Below are positions 33,197-44,625 of a stretch of DNA of 64,000 bases, piece by piece. The stretch's first letter is position 1. Each line of letters opens with the position of its first letter. Source of the DNA: Otis tarda (lineage: Eukaryota > Chordata > Aves > Otidiformes > Otididae); assembly GCA_026413225.1 (NCBI GenBank), contig CM048572.1, forward strand, positions 1,984,001-2,048,000, in the 5' to 3' direction. The notes beneath the pieces were generated by a model that was given only the letters and a program-made list of their open reading frames with translations, was not told the origin of the DNA and made no database searches. Made by a program: the position numbers and the translations under genes.

Positions 33197-34314
33197 GTGC
33201 CTCCGTGCAGGCGGAGCAGCGAGGGGGGAGGCTGCGGTGCAGAGCTCGGGCTGCAGGCGGGGCCCGGACCCCGCTCCCGGGGCAGGGGCAGGCGGCAGCC
33301 CTGGCTGCAGAAGGTGTGCCCGGGTGGAGCGGCTCCCGCGGCAGGGGCTGAGCTGCAGGAGGCGGTCAGGAGGCTGCGGGACATCAGGGAGGCGGAGAGG
33401 GAGCTGGACGCTTGGTTCCAGGCGCAGTCTGCACCGGAACCGCAGCACCCAGTGAACCAACCAACCCCCCCACTGACACACGACGTAAGCAAGCAGGCAG
33501 AAGGTGCCAACGGATGGAAAGCTGCAAGGGCAAGGCGCAGGAGGAAGAAGAAGCAGCTTCCCCAGAACCCCGAGGTGCCCCTGCAGAACCGCTTTGCTGC
33601 TCTGCAGGCTGAAGAAGTAAGACCCAGCACCTCGGGGGAGGCGCGGGAGCCGTGCGAGGTAGCGCGCGCCTGGCTCGTGTAATAACTGGCGCTACCAAGG
33701 AAAAGAGACAAGTGGTAGTAGTGGGCGACTCCCTCCTGACAGGTACGGAGGCACCCGTCTGCCGCCCCGATGCGCTCTCTCGGGAGGTGTGCTGTCTCCC
33801 GGGGGCTCGTATCAGGGATGTCACCGAGAGACTACCTAGCCTCACACGGCCCACAGACTATTATCCACTGCTGGTGTTTCATGTGGGGGCCAGCGGCACA
33901 GCTGGCAGCAGCCTGAGAAACATCAAAAGGGATTTCAGGGCTCTGGGTTCAACAGTCAAAGGCTCTGGGGCGCAGGTGGCATTCTCGTCAATCCTCCCGG
34001 TCCAAGGGCAGGGACCTGAAAGGGCCAGGCGTATCTGGCAGGTCAACTCGTGGCTCAGGGAGTGGTGCTCCAGCCAGGGCTTTGGGTATCCAGACCACGG
34101 GGCGTGCTTTGAGAAGCCCGGGCTGCTAGGGGCGGACGGCGTGCACCTAACCGAGAGGGGGAAGAGTGTGTTTGGACAAAGACTTGCCAGGCTCATCCGG
34201 AGGGCTTTAAACTGGTGTTGCCGGGGCAGGGGGAACACAGTTCAGCCCACTGCTGTCAGCATGGTGCCAGTGCCAGCACCGAGGGTCCAGAAGCTGAGGA
34301 AGGGTCACAGATAA
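33197..34314 (+). pseudogene. CR1 ORF1 (esterase-like), frameshifted
   Basis: The first frame (33197-33682) has a basic KAARARRRRKKKQ segment. The second frame (33652-34314) has VVVVGDSLL and DGVHLTERG, the first and last blocks of the SGNH-esterase domain known in CR1 ORF1 proteins. The frames overlap in different phases, so ORF1 is broken near 33660-33680. ORF1 proteins bind LINE RNA. Confidence 0.75.
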
Positions 34315-34379
34315 GTGCAAATGAACCTAAACTGCGGTCCAACAGCACCCCTGTCGCTCCAGCCAGCAAGTCGGCTCTG

Positions 34380-36980
34380 TCGGGGGCCCAGCTGAAGTGT
34401 GTATATACCCATGCACGCAGCGTGGGGAATAAACAGGAAGAGCTGGAGATGCGTGCACACGAGCAGGGCTACGACCTCGTTGGCATCACGGAGACGTGGT
34501 GGGACGACTCGTACGACTGGAGCGTCAACATGGAGGGGTACAGGCTTTTTAGAAAGGACAGGAAGGGCAGATGAGGAGGGGGTGTCGCTCTCTATGTCAG
34601 CAACCGGCTGGAGTGCGTGGAGCTCCGCCTGGGGATGGAGGAGGAGCTGACAGAGAGCTTATGGGTCAGGATTAGAGGACGGGGACGGACAGGGGACATT
34701 ACAGTGGGGGTCTGTTAGAGGCCGCCTGGCCAGGAGGACAGAGCGGACGAGGCGCTCTGTAGCCAGATAGGAGCAGCCTCACAGCGGTCACAAGCCCTGA
34801 TCCTCATGGGGGACTTCAACCACCCTGACATCTGTTGGAGAGACAACACGGCAGGGCACAGGCAGTCCAGGAGGTTCCTGGAATGCGTGGATGACAACTT
34901 CCTCGTGCAGGCGATAGAGGAGCCGACAAGGAGGGGTGCCATGCTCGACCTTGTGCTCCCCAACAGGGAGGGGCTGGTGGGGGATGTGAAACTAAAGGAC
35001 AGCCTTGGCTGCAGCGACCATGACATGGTGGAGTTCAAGATCCACGGGGCAGCGAGGAAACTACACGGCAAGCTCTCTGCCCTAGACTTCAGGAAGGCGG
35101 ACTTCGGCCTCTTCAGGGACCTGATGGGCCAAGTGCCATGGGAGGCGGCCCTGGAGGGAAGAGGGGCCTAGGAAAGTTGGTCTATATTCAAGGAGCACCT
35201 CCTCCAAGCTCAGCAGAGGTGCATCCCGATGAAAAACAAGTCGGGCAAAAAGGCCAGGAGGCCGGCGTGGATGAGCAAGGAGCTCCTGGACCAACTGAAA
35301 GTAAAAAAGGAGGCCTGTAGAGGGTGGAAGCAGGGAGAAGTAGCATGGGAGGACTACAAAGAGGCTGTGAGAGTGGCCAGGGATAAGGTAAGGAAGGCCA
35401 AAGCCCTGGCAGAACTGAATCTGGCCAGGGACATAAAATGCAACAAGAAGAGCTTTTATAGGTACGTAGGGGACAAAAGAAAGTGCAGGGAAAATGTAGG
35501 CCCCCTCCGGAAGGAGACTGGTGTCCTGGTTACCCAGGACATGGAGAAGGCTGAGGTTCTCAATGACTTTTTTGCCTCAGTCTTCACCGACAAGAGTTCT
35601 TGTCCCACCACCCAAGCTGTAGAAGGTGCAAGCAGGGACTGCAAGGGTGAAGAACCGCCCATTGTTCTCAAAGAGCAGGTTCGGGATCATCTGAGGAACT
35701 TAAAGGTGCACAAGTCCATGGGACCTGATGAGATCCATCCGCGGGTCCTGAGGGAACTGGCGGATGAAGTTGCCAAGCCACTGGCTATCGTATTTGAGAA
35801 GTCGTGGTGGTCTGGTGAGGTCCCCGATGACTGGAAGAGAGGGAACATGACCCCAGTTTTTAAAAAGGGGAATAAGGAAGACCCAGGTAACTACAGGCCA
35901 GTTAGCCTCACCTCTGTGCCCGGCAAGGTCATGGAGCAGATTCTCCTGGAAACCATGCTAAGGCACATGGAGAGCAAGGAGGTGGTTGGTGACAGCCAAC
36001 ATGGCTTCACCAAGGGCAGATCATGCCTGACCAATTTGGTGGCCTTCTATGACGGGGTGACGGCATCGGTGGACAAGGGACGAGCAACTGACATCATCTA
36101 CCTGGACTTGTGCAAGGCTTTTGACACTGTCCTGCACGACATCCTTCTCTCTAAACTAGAGAGACATGGGTTTGATGGACGGACCACTCGGTGGATAAGG
36201 AGTTGGCTGGATGGCCGCACTCAGAGAGTGGTGGTCAACGGCTCAATGTCCATGTGGAGACCGGTCACGAGTGGCGTCCCTCAGGGGTCCGTGCTGGGCC
36301 CGGCCCTGTTCAATATCTTTGTCGGCGACATGGACAGTGGGATAGAGTGCACCCTCAGCAAGTTCGCCGATGACACCAAGTTGTGTGGTGCTGTTGACAC
36401 GCTGGAAGGGAGGGATGCCATCCAGAGGGACCTGGACAGGCTGGAGAGGTGGGCCCATGCCAGCCTCATGAAGTTCAACCAGGCCAAGTGCAAGGTCCTG
36501 CACCTGGGTCAGGGCAATCCCAGGCACAAATCCAGGCTGGGCGGAGAATGGATTGAGAGCAGCCCTGAGGAGAAGGACTTGGGAGTGCTGGTGGATGAGA
36601 AGCTCAACATGAGTGGGCAATGTGCCCTTGCGGCCCAGAAATCAACCGCATCCTGGGCTGCATCAAGAGAAGCGTGGGCAGCAGGTCGAGGGAGGTGATT
36701 CTCCCCCTCTACTCCACCCTGGTGAGACCCCACCTGCAGTACTGCGTCCAGTTCTGGAGTCCCCAACACAAGAAGGACATGGACCAGTTGGAAAGGGTCC
36801 AGAGGAGGGCCACAAAGATGATAAAAGGGCTGGAGCACCTCTCGTATGAGGCCAGGCTGAGAGAGCTGGGGCTGTTCAGCCTGGAGAAGAGGAGGCTCCG
36901 GGGAGACCTGATAGCGGTCTTCCAGTACCTCAAGGGGGCTACAAGAAAGATGGGGAGAGGCTGTTCAGTAGGGCCTGTTG
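34380..36980 (+). pseudogene. CR1 ORF2 endonuclease and reverse transcriptase
   Basis: Apurinic-type endonuclease motifs (ITETWWDDS, GDFNHPDICW, SDHDMVEF), then RT motifs including [27 protein letters not shown] and the catalytic FADDTK. Three in-frame stops (about 34572, 34717, 35169) and a frame change near 36620 inactivate it. The first stop follows a GGCAGA context where CGA to TGA decay is likely. Confidence 0.9.
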
Positions 36981-37259
36981 TGATAGGACGAGGGGTAATG
37001 GTTTTAAAATAGAGGGGGGAAGATTTAGATTGGAAATTAGGAAAAAATTTTTTACAATGCGAGTTATAGAACAGTGGCCCAGGTTGCCCAGAAAGGTGGT
37101 GGAGGCCCCATCCCTGGAAACGTTCAAGGCCAGGCTGGATGAGGCTCTGAGCAACCTGATCTAGTCAGGGATATCCCTGCTTCTTGCAGGGGGGTTGGAC
37201 TAGATGACCTTTGAAGGTCCCTTCCAACCCTAACCATTCTATGATTCTATGATTCTATA

Positions 37260-37378
37260 TCCAAACCACTGTGTTCTGGAACTCCTTCCTCAGTTTCCCC
37301 ATATGGGAACTGGGAGGGATTTACACTCCTACCAGTGGTTAAAACTAAATCACCTCTTTCCATTAGAATAGCCGGTTC
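37260..37378 (-). pseudogene. ERV-C pol segment upstream of RNase H
   Basis: On the minus strand encodes [19 protein letters not shown]...EHSGLD, the connection region of retroviral pol. It would run into EYQTKV at about 32356 if the CR1 were absent. Confidence 0.65.
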
Positions 37379-37560
37379 GTGTTGAGCTTCTCGTCCACCA
37401 GCACTCCCAAGTCCTTCTCCTCAGGGCTGCTCTCCATCCATTCCCCGCCCAGCCTGGATTTGTGCCTGGGATTGCCCTGACCCAGGTGCAGGACCTTGCA
37501 CTTGGCCTGGTTGAACTTCATGAGGTTGGCACGGGCCCACCTCTCCAGCCTGTCAAGGTC
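37379..37560 (-). mobile_element. Internal CR1 fragment joined in frame to ERV-C pol
   Basis: Codes for the CR1 RT C-terminal stretch ([16 protein letters not shown]...[11 protein letters not shown]) in the same strand and frame as ERV-C (frame 37363-37881). It has neither the CR1 3' UTR nor the terminal octamers. Confidence 0.8.
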
Positions 37561-38650
37561 AGGTTGTTTCACACAAACCGGTTGGTTCCCATCTTTTAAT
37601 TCAATTTTTAGGGGAGATATTTCCAATCCCCCTCTGTTTTCATCCGCTACCCATACCATCGAGTGTATTTCCCTTTCATCTTTTGTTGTTAATTTAAATA
37701 ACTTTACTACCATTCCATTTCCCTCGGGGACTTTTAACAATTCCTGGCCAGCATCACTTTCAGGATCAATTCCCGAATACTGCTGCATGTTCCTTTTAAG
37801 TCTCTGTAACCAGGCTGTGGGTGACTCAGCTTTCTGTTGTTTATTTTCAAAAGCCTCTTCAAAATTCTGTCCTTTCGGCACAGCTTCCTTTATTCCTTTA
37901 ATTACTCATTTTCTACAGTCTGACATATGGTTTCTACCTTCAATATTATTCTGGTCCCAATTTTAGGTCTTGCCACAGGAAACTTTTGATCACCTGGGAC
38001 CCCTCCCTGAGCATCTGCAGGATTGTCCCTTTCCCAGATTCTTATTCCCGCAGTCCGTATCATTTGTCTTTCTTCTGGTGTAAATAAGGTTCCCATAATA
38101 GACTGCATTTCATCCCAAGTGTAAATACTAGGATCCAAAACCTGATCGAATTGTTCTGATAAACCCAGATGGTCCTCCAACATTTTCTTCATCTCCTTTT
38201 TAACCTCTCGGACCTCCATACTGGTTAGGGGCACGTTTACATGTCCTACCCTCCCGGGACCCCTTGCATGGGTACTTCCCATAACGGAAGCAGAGTTTCT
38301 TCCACGTTAAGGTTTTGTGCCCTTTTTACTGTGGGTAAAGGATAATTTTGGACATCTTTCTTTAACTGCTCTAATTCAGTGGTCCCCACCCTTCGTGTTT
38401 CTTGAATTAATGGGGTATGAGGATTAGTAGTATGCCCCCCTCCTTTTTGGCTAATATCTTCCTCATTGTTTTCTTCTTCTAAAGGTGGGGCATTCGGTTG
38501 GGGTTCTAGAATATATGGAGGGGGTACATGATTCAGAGGGTCCCATTGTTCCTTTTCCTTTTCAGTTTTACGTGTATTTTTAGACATAAGAAGGGACCGA
38601 GTTCCCATCCAGCAGGAGGCATAACCACTCTCCTCCTGGCTGCAGGGTTT
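37561..38650 (-). pseudogene. ERV-C gag remnant with start of RT
   Basis: 38246-38608 contains a PPPY late-domain motif. 37902-38282 is capsid N-terminal (VPLTSMEVREVKKEMK, YTWDEMQSIMGTLF). 37725-37881 is capsid C-terminal ([19 protein letters not shown]). It then runs directly into an RT-start-like segment ([20 protein letters not shown]), so nucleocapsid and protease are deleted. Frame changes near 37890 and 38250. Confidence 0.8.
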
Positions 38651-39330
38651 TATGTATTATTTTACGTAAATATGTAAGCCTGGCAGATCCAGTCTTCGGA
38701 TGATCCATATTTAGGCCAATACAAGGGGTCACATTTGATGGGTTCTTTAGTCCATTCAAACATACAATATTAGATCATCCTCTCTTTCTCTTTTCCCCAC
38801 GTGCAGGACACACCTTCCTGCCCCCATTCACTGAGCGTTCTCCCCAGAGGACTGTGGGGAGGTGTGCTCGGGGAGGACTCCTTGCTCGACTCCTTGGTCA
38901 CTCTCCCCCTTTCCCGTCCAGACTGATTCCCCATATTCCCACGGGACACCTATCAACCAGAACCCTCTCCGCTTCATCCCTTCACCGGCCGGTCTCCTCG
39001 CGGAGAAACGGAGCTGTGGTTGGAAGGACTCCGCACTCGCTTCGCAGCCAATACCGCGTCTCACTCACACTCTCATTCCCGCTATCCCAGCCGCCCGAGT
39101 GTTACTTAACATCAATTTTCTTACCCGGGTTCCGCACACAGAAATTGTCGCCTGCCGCACGTTATTCTGTTCAGTTTCTGTATCCCCCCTTTTTTGCTCC
39201 GGGAGTCCTCCGTCCAGGTATCGCCTGCCACTTCCACGGAACGAGGCAAAGAGACCAGAGAGCGCCGAAATCGGCAGGGCGCACCTTCTCCATTCCCATC
39301 GCTCCACCCCGCGGAGTCAGAAGCGAATAT
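38651..39330 (-). other. ERV-C leader and matrix remnant
   Basis: Between capsid and the primer-binding site. No convincing matrix frame was seen; pyrimidine/purine-biased leader sequence. Confidence 0.4.
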
Positions 39331-39348
39331 AGATCCCGGATGACCCCA
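39331..39348 (-). other. ERV-C primer-binding site
   Basis: TGGGGTCATCCGGGATCT on the minus strand, three bases from the LTR. It resembles a proline-tRNA site with small differences; the tRNA assignment is from memory. Confidence 0.55.
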
Positions 39349-39351
39349 GAT

Positions 39352-39897
39352 TGTGAGAAATAGCCAGTGACCATGAAAAATTTGCAGAGGACAAAGTCGC
39401 CGGAGCAAAGCTTTATTGACGGGTCAGCTGAGCCGGGTGCGTCTCATGGCAGAGGCACAGCCCCTCAGTTCACAGTTACAATATTTATAACCTCTCCTGG
39501 CCCCCCCACTTTGCCCGTCTCCTTTTTGGGAGCTCACAATCTACATTCTATTGGTTACCTACACCGTTCCAGCAGGTGCTGATTGGCTAGGAGCATATCA
39601 CGCGTCGTTTTACCGGCGTTAATTGGCTAACAGCATATAAGCGGCCGCTCCCAGGTTTGGGCTTGTTGACATTCTTGCCCCAACCCAGTTTCCCGCCTTT
39701 TGCTGGCTCAACTGCCAGATGTCCTTCTTCTAACCGTGCAGCCCAGTCGCGCAGGCAAAACCTCAGTCGTGTCAAACCACTAAGACAAGAGTGAATCTTG
39801 CCAAATACATTTTCTTAACTTAAACAAAGCTTTATGTACTGTCTCTATAAAGTCACAAAACATTGGCTTAAGCAAAACTCTATGCCCTTCTCTCACA
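39352..39897 (-). repeat. ERV-C 5' LTR
   Basis: 546 bp, same termini and motifs as 28081-28626. It occupies the same place relative to copy 4 as the solo LTRs do in copies 5-7. Confidence 0.9.
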
Positions 39898-40605
39898 CCA
39901 GAGACGGAAGGACTCCCTGCACAAGGGAGCGCAGTTTCCCTGCGTGATGAGATAAGGAAGAGCCTGGGCGTTGTCTTGTAGCCATCCTGGAATGGGAGAC
40001 AGCAGGGGTCAGCTCTGGGCAGCAGAGCTGCTCTGGGAGACGGCCCCACTGCCCGGCTGAGGTGCCCCATGCCAGCCGCTCACGGGATGGGTGCTGGCGC
40101 AAGCGGCAGAAGGAATCTGCTTGTGTGACGCCGTTGCACGCTCCACGCAGAACCACTGGTTGCGGCAGCACTCTGCCCAGTGCGTTGTTAGTTAGTTTGT
40201 TTTTATATCTGTGACAGCACAAAGGTGTGTTTAATTTGCCTCGCAGGGTTCCACAAAAATTCCCCAAGAGCGGGAAAGAGAGGCTGGCCTGCCCAGAAAC
40301 CCTCTCTGGTCTTTGGTTTAACGCTCTGCCCATCTGCAGAGAGAGTAACCCCAGCTGCAGGCAGCCTGGGGTGCAAGGGCCAGGGCTGTTGTGGCTGAGG
40401 AGTCCGTGCAGGAGAGGGAAGGTGGGGCACAGAAGAGTTGAGGTGGGAAGGGGCCGGGCTGTGCAGATGACCTCTCCAAGGTGGCTCAGCAAGAGTGGGT
40501 CTCCCACGGGCGTATCCAAACTGGCCTCCAGGCGGGCCCCCGACACGGGCCGCTGCACAGCAGTTGGGTGGCGTTACGGCAACGCAGTGAGGTGACAATG
40601 CAGCG
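39898..40605 (+). promoter_or_regulatory. 5' flank of copy 4 (type II)
   Basis: Lacks the type I segment and instead has about 110 bp (40457-40575) not found in copies 1 and 3. A GTTACGGCAAC motif (40573-40583) resembles an RFX half-site. The start codon lies in a 16-bp triplication (40592-40639). Confidence 0.5.
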
Positions 40606-43237
40606 ATGTCACAATGCGATGATGTGACAATGCGCAATTCCTCTACAGAGCCGCTTGCTGGGAGCGCAGCTGCGGTGGCCACAGTTGTGCGCCTCTGGAG
40701 CAAGAGGAGCGAGCGCAGGGTGGCAGCTCCGGGAGAGCTCTGGGAAGGAGCCGTGGAGCACCGTCTCACTGCTGGCGCCCGAGAAGCAGAGGCAGTGCTG
40801 AGTGCACTGGGCAAGAGGAGAGAGGTGAGCAGCGGGCCGGTGGGGAGGGCTCAGCCGAGGAGCCTGGGACATGGGCGCTGCGCTGGGGCCTCGGGCCGTG
40901 CCCCTTCTTGCAAGTGCCGTGCAGGAGGCTTCCGGAGCTAGCGCCTGAGTGTCTCTGTCTTCCTAGCTCGGGCACAGAAGACAGCACGTGGGAGAAGGAG
41001 CTACTGGGCTGATGGATCCTCGGCTGCTGGACCTCCCACTCTGGGCCAAGGTCCCTGTGCCACCTGGCAGCCCGAAGCCAGTCTTCAGCAGGGGAAGGCT
41101 GGGGGAAAAGGTAAAGGAAAAGGGGTAGAAAAGCTCTCTTCTTTTTCGGGGTCCCTGTTGTTGCGGTCACCTGCTCTACAGCGGGAGCCGCAGCCCTTCA
41201 GTCGGACAGGGCTGGGCAGTCGAGGCAAGCTCCTGGCTCCGTGGTGCCGAGAGAAAGGAGGCCTTGCCCATAGCAGTGCCGCAGGCTGGCCAGAGCTGCA
41301 TGGAGGAGAGTGCTGGTGTCAGGTCTTGAAAGTGCCTTTACCTTTCCAGAAGCACAGCTTGGCGCCTGAGGGGAGCACAATCCCAATTTGCAATGAGAGT
41401 GAACTGCCAGAGGAAAAGACGTGGCTGCAGGCAACATTTCAGCGTAGCTCCTCACACGTGCAGCGCTGGGCGCAACCCTCTCAGCCCCGCGGTGAACAGC
41501 TCCCTGTATGCCTGCAGCAACAGCACAGCCAGCAGACAAAGGACGTAGGCAGAGGGTTTCTTGTGCCTGGCTGGAGAGTCTCTGACGTGGAGAGCTCTTT
41601 CCTCTGGCTGGGAAGTAAGGCAGGAATTAGTCCATACCTCAAAGGTTTGGAAATGCCACCCTGTGCGCGTGAGGAGCTCGGAGCTCGGAAATACGTTGGT
41701 CTCTGGCACTCTGTCCTGGCCCGTTCATCATCTGGAGCATCTTTCTTGCAGCTTTACCGTCCCTCGTGCTATTTTGACCTGGGAGATCCCTACTGTCACC
41801 TAATGCCCACAGAGTACAACTCTCTGCATGACCCAAATCTGCGGGAGTACCACAGTCGCAAAGACAACATCCGGCGGCTGAAGAGAGAATGTTTTGTCAC
41901 CAGCGATGGCAAAGTAGGTTTGGACGTCGTTGGGCTGATAAAAACGATTCCCTGCGAGCGGGGCTCCCTGAGCGCAGAGGGAGGGTGTGCAGAGTAGCAG
42001 CTCCCCTCCCGCTGGGTTCGGGCCGTTGTGGGGAAGGCAGCCTGCGTAGCTGGCTTTGACGGTGCTTGGGTGATTTCTGCCCTCGCCTCTCCGTAGGTGG
42101 TTTGCACTGTGAAGGAGTTCAATGACTACAGGCAGTATCTGACCAGGCTCAAGCAGGAGACAGAGAAAACGATCAGGCGAGAAGAGGTGGGCAAAGCCGA
42201 GCGTTCGCAGATACGTGTAGAGCGGCAGGGTGCCGAGGGCTGGGCCTTTACTTGGTGCATCGCGGGGAGGCGGTCGGTGCAGAAGAGGGGAGGGCTGTGC
42301 TGGTGGCCGGGCGTTGTGGCGGGGAAAGGACTGGCAGGCTCGGAGCTGAGCTGGCGCAGGGTGCTGGGGTGGGCCCGGGCAGGAAGGCCGTGTGCGAGCA
42401 CGCGGAGTCCTGAGGGAAGCCCTTGTCTTCTGCCCTGGTCGCGTGGCTGAGGCAGAGCGCGGAGCCGGGCCCGTGGGAAGCCTCAGGTCGCGGGGCTGTG
42501 AACGCTTCTGCAGACCACAACCTGGTGTCACCTTTCAGGAAAGGCTTCGGCAACGGCTGGCCAAAGTAGAGGATGCCCCCAAACTGCTGGGACCGATGTA
42601 CACTTCTCGCCTGGCAGAGCGGCTGCTGCACCCTGAAAAATCACCTCGCCCACAGCAGCTGGGACAGGAAGGCGCCCAGCTGCCCAGGAGTGGTGCTGAC
42701 TCCAAGAGGAAGGCAGACATCGGTGCAGGCAGCGTGTTCAAAGCTGCGTTTGAAGAAGACTCTGGCTGCCATTATTCTGAAATCCTGGAGGTTCCCAGGG
42801 GACATGTCTCCAGGAGACAGCTGCAGCCATCCCAGACGCCTTTGTCGAGGCGGAGCGTGAAAGACGGACAAGGATTGCCCAGAGCATCTGGACAGCGGGG
42901 CCTGGAAGCATGGAAGGGAGCCAAGCTGCCTGTGCTACTACCACTGCCACATACGACCGCTGCTGCTGTCTCGCGAGGGAGGCGCACGGTTCGGAGGGAG
43001 AGCATCCCAAAGGCCGTCTCCCGTGTTCAGCAGCGCCATGCAGCAGGGCCTCCTGCTGAGGACGCCCACAGATTTCCAGGCAGCCCCTCCCTCCGGCAGA
43101 TACAAAGGCCCCCACCCAGACAGGAGTATGGCGCACAGAGCTTTTCCGAGAAAAGCCCCAGCAGCCGGGGCCGGAGGGCCTTAGTTGGGAGGCTTGTGGA
43201 CCGTGTCCTGGGGAGCTGTGCGGCAAGAGATGTGTAG
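40606..43237 (+). CDS. FSIP2-like: FSIP2-like protein, copy 4 (type II), five exons
   Basis: Exons: 40606-40824, 40967-41110, 41752-41913, 42097-42186, 42539-43237. Predicted length is 437 residues; all frames and splice sites intact. Differences from type I: exon 2 reads LPLWAKVPVPPGSPKPVF with one extra codon, and exon 3 reads LYRPSCYFDLGDPYCHLMP...RKDNIRRLK, closer to the FSIP2 pattern I remember. Exon 5 lacks 30 codons. Exon 3 keeps NLREYH. Copy-specific: Cys at residue 4 and Thr at residue 55 of exon 1. The upstream neighbour is the ERV-C 5' LTR, antisense to the gene. Confidence 0.75.
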
Positions 43238-43293
43238 AGCCCCCGGGCAGCTCCTCCGGGCAGCAAACACAGACTTGAGACCCTTGTGCCCGC

Positions 43294-43299
43294 AATAAA
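43294..43299 (+). terminator. Poly-A signal, copy 4
   Basis: AATAAA 57 bp after the stop codon. Confidence 0.75.
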
Positions 43300-43309
43300 G
43301 AGTTTACTG

Positions 43310-44079
43310 GCAAGTGCTTGCTCGGGCCTGCCTTCCTTCAAGCCGGGCCATAGTGTGTGTGGGCATCTTCCCTGCACTCATCTGTCTCCTCTTCTTCCCT
43401 CCTACGGCCTCTGTCACGCTAAGAGCCCATCTGACAGGGAATCCGATCTGGGGAGGCCACAGGGAGCCAGTGTTTTCCTCTGGTTAGGCAAGCGTTGCTG
43501 CCGGTCTGGTGGAGGGACGCGTGCGGTTCCAGGAAGCCTCTTTTTCCCTTTCTGTGAAGGACAGCATTGGTCTTTGCCTTGAGATCCTTTTTCCAGGGCC
43601 CTTTCTCCTCAGGCCGAGCTGCCCCAGCAGCTCTGCACCAATACTTGTTGTCCCTGCGCCTGGCGTGGACAGTGGCGTCTCCAGCTGGGGACCGCTCTGT
43701 CACGCGTCGTTTGGGTCTTGTGTGCCCGGAGCGGGGAGGCAGGTGCGTTGTGGAGGCCCAGCATCGTGCACTGGAGCAGGGTCAAGCGGCCCGTGCCAGG
43801 GCTCGGCCAAAGGGTGGGAGCAAGCCCCTCTCTCTAGCGGGAACTCACTCCCCGGCTGGGCCACGGGCCGGGCCTTTGATGGTCTCCCGTGCAGCATCCT
43901 CTGGCAAGGGAGGCCCTCAGGCTCCGAAGGAGACAAGTCAAGACAGTTGACCGTGAAGGGGAAATTCAAACTGTACCCGCCCAGCAGCGGTGACTGGTGA
44001 GCGAGGAAGGATGTGGCAGGGAGGGCAAGCAGGCCCCGCTGCAAGAAGGGGTTCAGGTGGCTGGAGGCAGGGATGCCAG
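43310..44079. repeat. Array spacer between copies 4 and 5
   Basis: Spacer of the usual type; ends in CCAG (44076-44079) before the solo LTR. Contains the CCCGGAGCGGGG variant also seen at 53174, where other copies have TCCGGACGGGG. Confidence 0.75.
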
Positions 44080-44625
44080 TGTGAGAAATAGCCAGTGACC
44101 ATGAAAAATTTGCAGAGGACAAAGTCGCCGGAGCAAAGCTTTATTGACGGGTCAGCTGAGCCGGGTGCGTCTCATGGCAGAGGCACAGCCCCTCAGTTCA
44201 CAGTTACAATATTTATAACCTCTCCTGGCCCCCCACTTTGCCCGTCTCCTTTTTGGGAGCTCACAATCTACATTCTGTTGGTTACCTGCACCGTTCATGG
44301 CAGGTGCTGATTGGCTAGGAGCATATCACGCGTCGTTTTACCGGCGTTAATTGGCTAAAAGCATATAAGCGGCCGCTCCCAGGTTTGGGCTTGTTGACAT
44401 TCTTGCCCCAACCCAGTTTCCCGCCTTTTGCTGGCTCAACTGCCAGATGTCCTTCTTCTAACCGTGCAGCCCAGTCGCGCAGGCAAAACCTCAGTCGTGT
44501 CAAACCACTAAGACAAGAGTGAATCTTGCCAAATACATTTTCTTAACTTAAACAAAGCTTTATGTACTGTCTCTATAAAGTCACAAAACATTGGCTTAAG
44601 CAAAACTCTATGCCCTTCTCTCACA
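44080..44625 (-). mobile_element. Solo ERV-C LTR, unit 5
   Basis: 546 bp, TGTGAGA...TCTCACA, flanked by CCAG at 44076-44079 and 44626-44629. Same site as the ERV-C provirus in unit 4. Confidence 0.92.

Larger units (their letters stand above)
32357..37259 (+). mobile_element. Nearly full-length CR1 LINE inside ERV-C pol
   Basis: About 4.9 kb: a GC-rich 5' region with tandem monomers, ORF1, ORF2 (endonuclease plus RT), and a 3' UTR ending ATTCTATGATTCTATGATTCTATA. Most bird CR1 copies are short 3' fragments, so this length is unusual. It lies opposite to ERV-C. Retroviral pol codons on both sides (EYQTKV on the left, EHSGLD on the right) join across it, showing a simple insertion. ORF1 has a frameshift; ORF2 has three stops and a frameshift. 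Confidence 0.9.
28081..39897 (-). mobile_element. ERV-C provirus, gammaretrovirus-like, with CR1 inserted
   Basis: Two 546-bp LTRs flank gag, pol and env remnants on the minus strand. The target duplication CCAG is perfect (28077-28080 and 39898-39901); 4 bp is typical of gamma-like ERVs. By eye the two LTRs differ at about six positions, so insertion is recent relative to ERV-A. Damage: protease and most of RT deleted, integrase core deleted, env split, and a 4.9-kb CR1 inserted in pol. Solo LTRs of the same insertion occur in copies 5-7. Confidence 0.92.

Noticed and set aside
32222-33455. Open frames of 305 and 398 codons made of a repeated PQQR/SRSSAA-type peptide
   Set aside because: They are translations of the 23-26 bp monomers at the CR1 5' end in two frames at once; no start context or conservation.
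41158-41997. 279-codon frames in copies 4-7 (also at 45886, 50608, 55336)
   Set aside because: They begin in intron 2, cross exon 3 and end in intron 3; the splice sites are intact, so this is read-through.
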